Shown piece after piece: positions 8,083 through 16,358 of a stretch of 53,315 nt of DNA. Origin of the DNA: Kribbella turkmenica (lineage in GTDB: Bacteria; Actinomycetota; Actinomycetes; Propionibacteriales; Kribbellaceae); NCBI RefSeq assembly GCF_004348725.1, contig NZ_SMKR01000028.1, forward strand, positions 1 through 53,315, written 5' to 3'. Position 1 is the first letter of the stretch; each line of letters begins with the position of its first letter. Made by a program: the position numbers and the translations under genes. The notes under the pieces are model-generated. The model did not search any database. It had not been told where the DNA came from and saw only the letters and a list, made by a program, of their open reading frames with translations.

Positions 8083-8640
8083 TCATGCGTTCCGGGGCCG
8101 AGCGCCGAGGTCGTTGGCGACCAATGCAACGTGTAGGGAAACCCGGATGTCCGGATCGTCGAGGTCGACGCCGAGAAGTCGTTCGGCTTTGGCCAAGCGG
8201 TCGTAGAAGGCCGGCCGGGAGAGGTGCAGGCTTGCGGCCGCTTCGGACTTGCTCGTCGGGTGACGCACGAGGGCACGGACGGCGTCGAGAAGTACGGGGT
8301 GGTCCCTGAGTGGGTCCAGTTCGCGCGCGACGAAGAGGCGAAGACGTTCGTCGTCGCCGAGCAGGGTGAGCAGACCACGGAGGTGGACGTCTTCGAGACG
8401 GTGAACCGTTCGGTCTGTCGCGTCGGGGTCGACAGATTCCACGACCTGCTGGGCCTCGTTGAGGGTGCGGTCGATTTCGGCGGTTTTGGCCGCCGGTCGC
8501 CCCGCGGCGATTGTGACTGGATGGCGCCGGGCGATGTTGGCCGCAAGGTTGTCCACCAGGCGGTCGGCATCGGCCGAGCGCGGACACGAGAGAAGTACGC
8601 GGACATCGCGGTCTATCTCGCACGCCAGGGCTGGGGTTTT
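8083..8640 (-). pseudogene. C-terminal fragment of a PucR-family regulator
   Basis: On the minus strand the last about 180 residues of a PucR/CdaR-like regulator are intact: RLEDVHLRGLLTLLGDDERL, then HPVLLDAVRALVRHPTSKSE, the helix-turn-helix SKSEAAASLHLSRPAFYDRL and a C-terminal ERLLGVDLDDPDIRVSLHVA. The N-terminal sensory half is missing: upstream of about 8640 the same frame turns into meaningless Arg-rich sequence, because the DNA there encodes part of a MocR regulator in another frame. So a PucR gene was cut and joined to another truncated gene. Without a start it is probably not expressed as a functional regulator. Confidence 0.8.
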
Positions 8641-9569
8641 CAGGTCGTGCGCTGTAGCCGGCTGGTCCAGCCCTGGCCGAGGTGCCTGCGTCGGATCAGT
8701 TGCTCCATCACCGCAACCGGTCCGCCGACGGCGGCGAGCCGCAGGCCCGGGCCGTGCGACTCCGAGTACTCCCTGATGTGCACGGTCTTGTCCGGAACAC
8801 GGGCGCCGAGGCTGACGATCGGCGTGGTCGCGATGCCGCCGCCGAGGTCGAACTCGACCACCAGGACGTCCTGGTCCGCGAGTGCCGTGGCGAGTTCGGC
8901 GGCCCGTTCCTCGGTGAGGCAGCTGCCGGTCGGGATCTGCGCGCGCGGGGCTGCAGGAACACTGCCCGGACGCCTGCGCGGATCGCGTCCGCGAACGAGG
9001 CGCTGACAGGTCCGTCGTCCACGTCGATCGGCACGATCCGCGCGCCGGTCGCCTCGAGCAGGTCGAGTAGCGGAGGGTAGCTCGGGTGCTCGACTGCGAC
9101 CCGGTCACCGAACTGCAGGAGGGTCAGCGCGATCAGGTCCAGCGCGTCGGTGGCGCCGTCGGCCATCGTCAGCATCTCGACCGGGCTCGGCCAGTCCGCC
9201 CGCAGGTGTTCGCGCAGTTCCGGCACGATCGGCTCGGCCAGGAAGCTCTCCAGCGGGCCGCTCCGCGGGACCTGTCGCAGCGAAGGCCCCAGGTCCGGCA
9301 GCAACTCCGCGTCCGGGAGGCCGGTCGAGAAGGTCGACTTCGAACTTCGCCTCGTACAGAAGGGCACGGCGATGCCGGACCGGTCCCTGCCCGGCGCCTT
9401 CCGCGACGACGGTGCCACGGGCACCGTCGGGATGGATCAGGTTCGCCCGGGCGAGCAGGCGCCAGGCCGCGGAGACGGTGGTGGGGGAGAGGTTGAGCCC
9501 GCGCGCGACCGTCCGGATCGACGGCAGTCGTTCGCCCGGGACCACGGTCCCCGCCCGATGACCGAACAC
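8640..9569 (-). pseudogene. Broken MocR-type regulator (GntR helix-turn-helix plus aminotransferase-like domain)
   Basis: Read from 9569 downward on the minus strand, a winged-helix part (VVPGERLPSIRTVARGLNLS, TTVSAAWRLLARANL) is followed after a frame change near 9340 by a fold-type I aminotransferase domain (LRADWPSPVEMLTMADGATD, LDLIALTLLQFGDRVAVEHP, ATGARIVPIDVDDGPVSASF). A second frame change near 8940 leads into VVEFDLGGGIATTPIVSLGA and SESHGPGLRLAAVGG. It stops at 8640 about 100 residues short of the normal end, exactly where the PucR fragment begins. The first residues of the GntR domain are also lost. Two frameshifts and truncation at both ends make it a pseudogene. Confidence 0.82.
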
Positions 9570-10000
9570 GACCTCGACGAGATCGTCGAGGTCCGAAGGA
9601 TGGTCGAAGTCGCCGCCGTACGCTCCATAGCGGAACGGAAACTGGTCACCGAGGCTGGTGAACTTCGAGAGCTTGCCGCAGCGAGAGGTGCGTCGGCTCA
9701 GGCGACTGGGTCGGCTTTCTGGACAACGACCGCGACTTCGACATGGGGATCCTCGCGCACCTCGGCAACCAGCGTCTCCTCGAACTCGTCGGCACCTTCC
9801 GCGACCAAAGCCGCCTCTACGGCCTGGATCGAGTCGCGGGCACCGACGTCCTCATGCAATCCACCCGCGAGCACGATTCCCTGCTCGACGCGATCCTCGA
9901 AGGACGCGGCGACGAAGCAGCACACATCATGGACACCCACCTCCGACACGCACGAGGCATCTGGGCCGGCCGAGCCGAGGACCGCGCCTTGGAGCAGTAG
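9558..10000 (+). pseudogene. FCD-domain fragment of a GntR/FadR-family regulator
   Basis: On the plus strand, from ATG 9558, MTEHDLDEIVEVRRMVEVAA begins an FCD ligand-binding domain. After a frame change at about 9685-9705 it continues as GDWVGFLDNDRDFDMGILAH, LGNQRLLELVGTFRDQSRLY and STREHDSLLDAILEGRGDEA, ending at TAG 9998-10000. The DNA-binding winged helix is absent; the 5' end abuts the broken MocR gene head to head, so one rearrangement at about 9550 probably removed the N-termini of both. Not a functional regulator. Confidence 0.8.
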
Positions 10001-10759
10001 CGATCCCTGTCACTCGAGCGGCGCGCCCAGGCCTCCGTGACGGCGCATGCCTCTGAGTAAAGGTGCTCTACCGGCGAAGGAACCCGCGGTGCCGAGGTGC
10101 TCGTCTGTCGCGTCGCCGTAGTAGGCCGTGACCGTCCGTGCCTGACAGCGCCGTGGCCCAACCGGTGCGTTGGGCACGAACGGGTCCAACACACCTTGAG
10201 CGTCAGCTCCGCGCACTCCAGCCTCATCCGAGAGTCGAGCGAGTCGGCGAGATCGTAGGCTGTGTCCCCGGAGCAGTGCAGGGATCGGCGTTCTATGCGA
10301 CACCTGATGACGCCGTTGGCGTCCCCGATCAGTGGAGCGGGTGCGGACCTGGCGCGGTTGGCTTCATCCATTTCGCTAGCTTCAGACCCGCGGCTGGAGC
10401 CTCAGGTATCCCCTGCGGCGTCGTGCCGGCTGGTTCGATCTCCGCTTCGGAGTGGTCCACCTCGCCGCCGGCGAAGGTTCACGGGTTCGAAGGCGACGAT
10501 GTGGAATCCAGAGACACCGATGTCCAGGTCGCCGGTAGGGGCCTCGCCTCGCCGAAGCCTACGGTGCCGTCGGAAAATCACGTGCCAGCGGCCTGACTGT
10601 GCCGCCGGAAGCGTTCGCAGGCGAATCTGGTTGTGCCACATGCGGCTGAACTTCAGCCACAAGGTCTACGCCGTCGTGCGGCACCCACAGCCCGCAGGTC
10701 CCGTCCGGGCGGAACTCCACCCCCGCTGGCCCTCCCTGCCGGCGGCCACTACCCACTGT
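10001..10759. other. 759 bp without a recognisable gene
   Basis: Open frames occur on both strands here, for example 10138-10596 (+) and 10402-10662 (-), but none shows a convincing family motif, a good ribosome binding site or protein-like composition. Short minus-strand pieces look slightly protein-like (GDLDIGVSGFHIVAFEPVNL near 10500), which suggests a further decayed gene. I cannot name it. Confidence 0.5.
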
Positions 10760-11500
10760 CTAAGCCAAGGCGTCCTTCACGGCTTGTGGTACCAGATCGC
10801 GAAGTCGCATTTGCCGAGCGGTGCGCATGTGATCAAAGGCAGCGTTGGCAGCCGCGTCGGGATCCTGCGCCGCGATGGCATCGATGATTCTGCGATGCTC
10901 TTCGAGGGTCACTTGCATGTGTTTCGGATCCGCATACCCTGCGCGGTTGAAGCGCCGAACCACGAGTTCAACCTCGCCGAGGAATCGCTGGAGATAGGAA
11001 TTGTTGGTCGCTCGCGCGATTCTTGCGTGAAACTCCAGGTTGAGGTCGGCCAGTTTCAGGGCGGCATCCGGTCCATCGGTGACGCGACACATCTCCTGAT
11101 GCAACTCGTTGAGTGAGTCGACCAGTTCCGTGTTGCCCGCCGTGGCCACCAGTCGTGCGGCGGTGGACTCAAGCGATTCCCGCACCGCGTAAATCGCCAG
11201 GATGTCATCGAGGCCGAGCGATTTGACCATCGCGCCCGAGCTCGTCCGCGCCACCAAGCCCTCATTCTGGAGCCTGAAGATGGCCTCTCTGACCGGAGTT
11301 CGGCTGACTCCGAGTTCCTCGCCCAGCTGGGACTCTCGAAGCCACGTTCCCGATGGCAGGTCGCCTCGCAGAATGGCCTCTCGTAACGTGTGAGTCACAC
11401 TGTCGGCGATCGACCCCTGCGCCACCTCGCTGGCTGAATATCTCCGCATGCGCTGTGACGAGTACTCCCGCCCGCGCGACTTGCGCTCTCCGTTCGGCAT
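10760..11500 (-). CDS. GntR-family regulator, FadR subfamily with FCD domain
   Basis: Winged helix-turn-helix near residues 30-95 (LREAILRGDLPSGTWLRESQ, LGEELGVSRTPVREAIFRLQ, NEGLV) followed by an FCD domain of helices (IYAVRESLESTAARLVA, DLNLEFHARIARATNN, LEEHRRIIDAIAAQDP) with the Asp/His pattern that usually binds a metal and an organic-acid effector. ATG 11500 is 4 bp past the MmgE/PrpD stop, so coupling is likely; a GTG at 11545 would overlap that gene by 41 bp. It should bind the CGGTATACCG palindromes at 12992 and 21530, thereby controlling this locus and itself; that link is inferred from the typical FadR-type operator shape. Confidence 0.92.
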   Translation of the reverse strand: MPNGERKSRGREYSSQRMRRYSASEVAQGSIADSVTHTLREAILRGDLPSGTWLRESQLGEELGVSRTPVREAIFRLQNEGLVARTSSGAMVKSLGLDDILAIYAVRESLESTAARLVATAGNTELVDSLNELHQEMCRVTDGPDAALKLADLNLEFHARIARATNNSYLQRFLGEVELVVRRFNRAGYADPKHMQVTLEEHRRIIDAIAAQDPDAAANAAFDHMRTARQMRLRDLVPQAVKDALA

Positions 11501-11504
11501 CGTG

Positions 11505-12953
11505 TCACCGTTCGTCCGAAATTCTGTTGCCTTCTCGGCTCTCACCGTCTCCGCGAGGATCGGTTGCCGACTTGACCGAGCCCGGAAACCGGATGACGGC
11601 GCCCGCGTTCACCATACGCCATAGGTGGTCCTCGACGCGCCAGTTCCAGGCGTGGTCCGAGTGGTCCAGGCAGTCCCGGAACTTCGCCGAAAGTAGTTCG
11701 CGAGTCGTCGCCGAATGGTCCTGCCGTCCCAACTCTGCAGTCGCCTGGAACGACCTGCCGTCGCGGAGGGATACCTGCACGTTCGCTGGGCGCTGACGGT
11801 CACGAGGACCGGGACTGGACTCGTGCACCGTCGTACGTTCGGCGACGGCCCGCAGGTCCGGCCGCTGTACCACCTCGTCGTCGAACGTCGAGAGCGTGAC
11901 GCGTCCGTCCAGAAGTGCCGCAGCGACGACGTATGCCATGGAGAACTTCGCCTGGAGCCCGGTCGGCGGATACCCGTCGATGAGGGGTGCCAGGCCTTCA
12001 GGTTCGACCGTCACTCGCACTGACTCGATGTCGTCGCCGGCAGGCTGGAACAGGCCGTGGATCTCCATCGCCGCAGTGACCCCTCGGTGCGTGTTGAAGC
12101 AACACGGGTAGAGCTTGAAGTGTGGTGGATCCTCGAGAAAGTGCCAGGGCTGAAGTTTCAGCATCTCAGTGCACAACTCCGGCCCCTGCGGTTCGCAGCC
12201 GAACAACGCGAAATACCCGCCCTTGGCTTCGAGGGCAGAGGGGTTCGCGGTAAAGCCTCGTGCCGCCAGCGACGACGCCAGTACGGCGTTGGAGGCGGCC
12301 ATCCCGACATGCAGGGGCTTCGTCATCGTGCCGAAGTTGCTGCGGCTGCCACCGGCCAGTGACGCCGCTATCCCTACGGCATGGCGAGTTTTGTCCGTGT
12401 CAAGGCCGAGAAGGCGGCTGGTTGCGGCGGTAGCGCCGATGAGACCGATCGTGGCCGTGGCGTGCCAACCCAACCGGTAGTGGGCATCCACGTCGACGCC
12501 GCGAGACAGCGCATGAATCACACCGAGGCCGACGGCGTAAGCCGATCCGAGCTGTTGCGCGCCAGACTCCTCCCCGCTCGCTAGTAGAGCTGGCATCAGC
12601 ACTGCGCTCGGATGCCCGTAGCTTGCGTAGGTGGCGTCATCGTAGTCAAGCGCGTGCGCTGCCGCTCCGTTCAACAGGGCGGCGATCCGCGGGGGCGCCT
12701 GCGTTGCCCCGGCAAACACGGTTGACGGGCCGGTGCCGACCTCGTCATCCAAGGTTGCCGCGAGCCGGTGGTACAGCTCGCTCGTGCCACCGGCGAGGGC
12801 GACTCCCACAGTGTCCAGTAGGGCGAGCCGCGGGATGTGAAGACTGGCGGCTTCGGGGATGTCCGCGTCACTGGTTGTGGCCGCGTACTCCGCGACGGCC
12901 GCCGTGCACTCGACCGCGGTTGCCGCTATAGGTCCAGGCACGTCGCTCGTCAC
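11505..12953 (-). CDS. MmgE/PrpD family protein
   Basis: 482 residues, near the usual 450-500. Family landmarks are seen in order: LALLDTVGVALAGG (about 43-56), ALLNGAAAHALDYDDATYAS (the conserved ahHalDyDD block), GHPSAVLMPALLASGE, RLGWHATATIGLIGATAATS, SLAGGSRSNFGTMTKPLHVG and KLYPCCFNTHRGVTAAM. The family includes 2-methylcitrate dehydratase and cis-aconitate decarboxylase, so it is a dehydratase, decarboxylase or isomerase acting on a small branched or tricarboxylic acid. GTG 12953 is preceded by AGAGGG. It is first in a two-gene operon with the GntR regulator and divergent from the DUF3830 fusion. The CoA-transferase, MaoC and CitE genes nearby fit a C5 dicarboxylic acid, but that is inference. 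Confidence 0.92.
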   Translation of the reverse strand: MTSDVPGPIAATAVECTAAVAEYAATTSDADIPEAASLHIPRLALLDTVGVALAGGTSELYHRLAATLDDEVGTGPSTVFAGATQAPPRIAALLNGAAAHALDYDDATYASYGHPSAVLMPALLASGEESGAQQLGSAYAVGLGVIHALSRGVDVDAHYRLGWHATATIGLIGATAATSRLLGLDTDKTRHAVGIAASLAGGSRSNFGTMTKPLHVGMAASNAVLASSLAARGFTANPSALEAKGGYFALFGCEPQGPELCTEMLKLQPWHFLEDPPHFKLYPCCFNTHRGVTAAMEIHGLFQPAGDDIESVRVTVEPEGLAPLIDGYPPTGLQAKFSMAYVVAAALLDGRVTLSTFDDEVVQRPDLRAVAERTTVHESSPGPRDRQRPANVQVSLRDGRSFQATAELGRQDHSATTRELLSAKFRDCLDHSDHAWNWRVEDHLWRMVNAGAVIRFPGSVKSATDPRGDGESREGNRISDER

Positions 12954-12960
12954 ATCCCTC

Positions 12961-13012
12961 TTGACACGGTGATTACCTCCGGTACTGTAATCGGTATACC
13001 GTCAGTATTCAA
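12961..13012. promoter_or_regulatory. Overlapping divergent promoters with CGGTATACCG operator
   Basis: Plus strand: TTGACA at 12961-12966, then TACTGT at 12983-12988 (16-bp spacer), pointing to the gene at 13034. Minus strand: TTGAAT (13012-13007) and TACAGT (12989-12984) with a 17-bp spacer, pointing to mmgE/prpD. The two -10 elements occupy almost the same bases. The palindrome CGGTATACCG at 12992-13001 lies in the minus-strand spacer and just after the plus-strand -10, so one bound protein would block both directions. The same palindrome recurs at 21530-21539. The GntR/FCD protein encoded at 10760-11500 is the likely ligand. Confidence 0.75.
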
Positions 13013-13033
13013 GCGGACCCGGAAGGGGAGCGC

Positions 13034-13960
13034 GTGTACATCGAGGTGAGGGCCGGCGACCGTGAATGGCTGGCGCAGGTAGATGCCGAAATCCCGGCCG
13101 AGTGGTTGCATGAAAATCTGCCGCTCCGCCTACACGCGGTGCAGAGTGAGTGGAGCGGCCAGGTGATGGAACTTTTCGGGAAACGGGTCGCCAATCCTGG
13201 AAAGGGCGTGGCTCCCCAGCCATTTCAGCATGCCGGCCAGATCGTTTTCAGTCCCGCCTTGCAGCGTTTCGCGATTGCCTTTGGAGACGGACGATGGCAG
13301 GACGGATTCAGTGTGCATCCGGCGATCCCGGTAGCAAGGATCGACGCCGATCTGGAGGATTTCGAGGCATTCGGAAAGTCCTTGATGTTCGTCGGCGCGC
13401 GGCCCGTGGATTTCTCTTTGGTCGCCGACTCTGCGCTGACGCACCAGAAGCTGGAGGCTCGGATCCGCGAGCAAGGGCGCCTTGTCCAATTACGGATCGG
13501 TACGGCGAGCGCACACGCAGTCCTTCTTGAGAAGTCCGCCCCGAACCTCACGGCGTCCCTGGCTCGGCGGCTTCCACTGCAAGGGAGGGCGGCGAACACC
13601 TACTCGAGCGGACCACTGACCCGGTTCTGGGACTCCCAAGGCAACGAGCAGGGTTCAACCGACCTCGAACTTGACGTCGACGAGAGCACGGTAGCGTCGT
13701 CGGGTCGAGTGCTCGCCGCACCAGGCTTCATCTACTACATGCCGAACAAGCCGTACAACGGACTTCGCATAGCCGCCCGGAGCACCACGATGATGCGCTC
13801 CGCCTTGCCTGGAGCCCGGGGGCGCACGCCGCTGCTCCCAGTCGCTCAGTTCGTCGGCGACTGGCGGGCGATTGCGGACGCGGCAGAGAACATTCGGTTC
13901 ACCGGCGCGCTCCCGTTGACCCTCGCACATGCTCCGGCCGACGTCTCAGCCCAGACCTAG
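13034..13960 (+). CDS. Protein of two fused cyclophilin-like (DUF3830-like) domains
   Basis: 308 residues from GTG 13034, with GGAAGGGGAG just ahead. I read it as two copies of the DUF3830 pattern. Copy 1 (about 1-132): ENLPLRLHAVQSEWSG, AGQIVFSP, FAIAFGDGRW, DLEDFEAFGKSLMFVGARPV. Copy 2 (about 150-300): LARRLPLQGRAANTYSSGPL, PGFIYYMP, LRIAARS, LLPVAQFVGDWRAIADAAEN, IRFTGALPLTLA. Both follow the order of the single-domain proteins at 18952 and 19422 (buried substrate, G-xIxYxP, AYG, FVxxCNRIIFDGPL). No signal peptide or membrane segment, so it is cytoplasmic. Function unknown; DUF3830 proteins have a cyclophilin-like barrel without proven activity. First gene downstream of the operator-controlled promoter. 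Confidence 0.75.
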   Translation: MYIEVRAGDREWLAQVDAEIPAEWLHENLPLRLHAVQSEWSGQVMELFGKRVANPGKGVAPQPFQHAGQIVFSPALQRFAIAFGDGRWQDGFSVHPAIPVARIDADLEDFEAFGKSLMFVGARPVDFSLVADSALTHQKLEARIREQGRLVQLRIGTASAHAVLLEKSAPNLTASLARRLPLQGRAANTYSSGPLTRFWDSQGNEQGSTDLELDVDESTVASSGRVLAAPGFIYYMPNKPYNGLRIAARSTTMMRSALPGARGRTPLLPVAQFVGDWRAIADAAENIRFTGALPLTLAHAPADVSAQT

Positions 13961-14040
13961 CCGATCGAAGGTCGCAGCCACGCACCACACAGCCACAGCA
14001 GCAGATTTCCGTTGCGAGAAACCAGAGAAGGCGATCCAGA

Positions 14041-15048
14041 GTGGAGCTCACCAACGGCATCCGAGTCGGTATCAGATTGCCGAACTCGGGGCCATTCGCC
14101 GGACCGCGCGAGATCTTCGATCTTGCGCGGCACATCGAAGCGAATGGCTTCGATCACGTTTGGGTGCACGATCACATCTCCTGGACCGCGGACCGGCGAG
14201 GGCATTTCTCCACCGGAGCGATCGACGCTCAGCAGGCCGCCGATCCGAACTTCTTCGAAAGTGTCACCACCGCCGCGGCGGTGGGTGCAGTGCTCGAGCG
14301 GACACAGGTGGGGATCGCGGGGCTCGCACTGCCCCTGAGGGATCCCCGGATACTGGCCAAGCAGCTCGCCACGATCGATGCTCTGCTTGGCCGCCGTCGG
14401 CTCATCCTTGCTGTCGGGGTCGGCTCGCAGCCGGCCGACTTCGACACCATGGGCGTGCCGTTCAAGCGGAGAGGCCGGATCACCAACGACTACCTCGCCG
14501 CCCTGCGACAACTCCTTCGCTTCGACGGTCCGCTCGACGTACAGAGCGATGCGCTGACCTTCTCCAGCCAGCCTTTCTGGCCGCGTGGCGACGGAGTCGA
14601 GATCTGGGTCGCGGCGCGGTCAGGTCCTGGTCTCACCCGCGCGGCGATCTTGGCGGACGGGTGGCTGACGGCCGGAATGCCGGTCGAGGAGTACGCGGAA
14701 GCCACTCGGCACTGGCATGGGGCGCTTGAGGCTGTAGGCCTCGCGCCGCAGGACCGGGTGGCAGCGTATGAGACCTTCGCCTGCATCGACGAGTCCTATG
14801 ACGGCGCTGTGGAGCTGGCCCGGCCGACTCTCGAGGCAATGTACGGCGACGTGCAGACGGGACTCAGTAAGGCCCTCGTCGGTGATCCCACGGCCTTCTC
14901 AGAACGGCTCGTCGAACTCTCCGGCCTGGGAGCTGAGGTCTTCGAGCTGCGCCTGCTCGGCACATCGATGGAGCAGTTGATGCGTCAGGTCGAGGTACTC
15001 GCCGATGCGGTTCTCCCGAAGGTCCGCCCACTGAAGGCCGGCACGTGA
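14041..15048 (+). CDS. LLM-class oxidoreductase, F420-dependent type
   Basis: 335-residue luciferase-like TIM barrel. Seen: VGIRLPNSGPFAGPREIFDL, HIEANGFDHVWVHDHISW (about 31-48), TQVGIAGLALPLRDPRILAK, LATIDALLGRRRLILAVGVG and IWVAARSGPGLTRAAILADG, ending with a helix of the F420-dependent methylene-H4MPT reductase/FGD group. It likely uses reduced F420 (or FMN) to reduce or oxygenate an organic substrate in the cytoplasm. GTG 14041 follows GAGAAGGCGATCCAGA. It is 80 bp after the DUF3830 fusion and probably in the same transcript. The FGD-like gene at 25230 could supply F420H2. Confidence 0.88.
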   Translation: MELTNGIRVGIRLPNSGPFAGPREIFDLARHIEANGFDHVWVHDHISWTADRRGHFSTGAIDAQQAADPNFFESVTTAAAVGAVLERTQVGIAGLALPLRDPRILAKQLATIDALLGRRRLILAVGVGSQPADFDTMGVPFKRRGRITNDYLAALRQLLRFDGPLDVQSDALTFSSQPFWPRGDGVEIWVAARSGPGLTRAAILADGWLTAGMPVEEYAEATRHWHGALEAVGLAPQDRVAAYETFACIDESYDGAVELARPTLEAMYGDVQTGLSKALVGDPTAFSERLVELSGLGAEVFELRLLGTSMEQLMRQVEVLADAVLPKVRPLKAGT

Positions 15049-15142
15049 CAGGCGACCGGCCGTGTAGCTGCGCGGCTCGATCGCGCCCGAGTGTGTGCCT
15101 TCGCGGCGCACCACGTCCACTCCCAATCCATTTTCGGAAGTA

Positions 15143-16309
15143 ATGAGTGTGGGAATGACTTTGGAAATCAACGACACGAAGGACATGCTGCGTGCTGTCC
15201 AGCACATCTGCGGGTCCTTCCCGGACGACTACTGGAGCCGCCTGGATGCCGACGGTGCGTACCCCCAGGAGTTCGTCGACGAACTGACCCGCGCAGGCTG
15301 GCTGTCGATCCTCATCCCCGAGGAGTACGGCGGCGGCGGTCTGGGCATGACCGAGGCCTCCTTGATCCTCGAAGAGATCAACAAATCCGGGGCGAACGCC
15401 GCCGCTTGCCATGCCCAGATGTACGTGATGGGCACGCTACTTCGGCATGGTTCGGCCACCCAGCGCTCGCACTGGCTGCCGAAGATCGCGGCGGGGGAGA
15501 CGCGCTTGCAGGCGTTTGCGGTGACCGAACCTGACGCCGGGTCGGACACGACGAGGATCAGCACCACTGCGCGCCGTGACGGCTCGTCCTGGGTGCTCTC
15601 CGGACAGAAGACGTTCATCTCGCGGGTCGAACAGTCTGACCTGATGCTCGTTCTCGCCCGAACGCGGCCGTACGACGCCGGGCGCCGTAGCCACGGTCTG
15701 TCGGTTTTCCTGGTCGACATCGCCGGCGCCAGGGGCACGCTGCACTGGACGAAGATCCCGTTGATGTTCAACCACCACTCGTACACCGTCTACTTCGACG
15801 ATGTTCGACTTCCTGAAGAGGCGCTCGTAGGCCAGCAGGACAACGGCTTTCGCTACATCCTCGACGGGATGAACGCCGAGCGGATCCTGGTCGCCTCCGA
15901 GGCGATCGGTGATGGCCGGTACTTCATCGGGCGCGCGGCAGAGTACGCGTCACAACGGGAGACGTTCGGCAAGACGCTGGCAAGTAATCAAGGGGTGTCG
16001 TTTCCGTTGGCGCACGCCTACGCCTCGGTCGAGGCTGCCTCGCTTGCCCGAAACCAGGCAGCCGAGGCATTCGACCGGGGCGAGTCCCCGGGCAGTCATG
16101 CCAACATCGCGAAGCTGCTCGCGTCGGAGGCGTCCGGCGAGGCCGCGAGAGCCGCTGTGCGGGCCGTCGGCGGCATGGCCTTCTCCGTGGAGTTCGGCAT
16201 GGAGCGGAAGCTTCGAGAGGCGCAGCTGCTCGAGATCGCACCGGTGAGCAACAACCTCGTCCTCTCCTATCTCGCCCACAACGTTCTGCACTTGCCGAGG
16301 TCCTTCTAG
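15143..16309 (+). CDS. Acyl-CoA dehydrogenase family protein lacking the usual catalytic Glu
   Basis: 388 residues from ATG 15143, with GGAAG five bases ahead. An in-frame ATG at 15155 and a longer upstream frame from 15095 are less likely. The three ACAD domains are visible: N-terminal helices, the middle AFAVTEPDAGSDTTRISTTA (FAD/substrate loop) and the C-terminal YASQRETFGKTLASNQGVSF, RAVGGMAFSVE. In canonical members the active-site base sits in a YEGT motif; here the aligned stretch is LLEIAPVSNNLVLSYL, with no Glu at that place. A related branch shares this ending. It should be an FAD-dependent CoA-thioester dehydrogenase or a relative with another chemistry. It precedes CitE, MaoC and a CoA-transferase, suggesting a role on a dicarboxylyl-CoA. 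Confidence 0.87.
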   Translation: MSVGMTLEINDTKDMLRAVQHICGSFPDDYWSRLDADGAYPQEFVDELTRAGWLSILIPEEYGGGGLGMTEASLILEEINKSGANAAACHAQMYVMGTLLRHGSATQRSHWLPKIAAGETRLQAFAVTEPDAGSDTTRISTTARRDGSSWVLSGQKTFISRVEQSDLMLVLARTRPYDAGRRSHGLSVFLVDIAGARGTLHWTKIPLMFNHHSYTVYFDDVRLPEEALVGQQDNGFRYILDGMNAERILVASEAIGDGRYFIGRAAEYASQRETFGKTLASNQGVSFPLAHAYASVEAASLARNQAAEAFDRGESPGSHANIAKLLASEASGEAARAAVRAVGGMAFSVEFGMERKLREAQLLEIAPVSNNLVLSYLAHNVLHLPRSF

Positions 16310-16358
16310 TCCATGTCGATTGGGATCGCGCTTCCGTCACACAGCCTTGGGAGATGTC

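Noticed and set aside
10138-10596. Possible gene on the plus strand in the degraded zone
   Set aside because: No family motif and no ribosome site, and a low-quality sequence rich in Ser, Pro and Gly with no recognisable fold.
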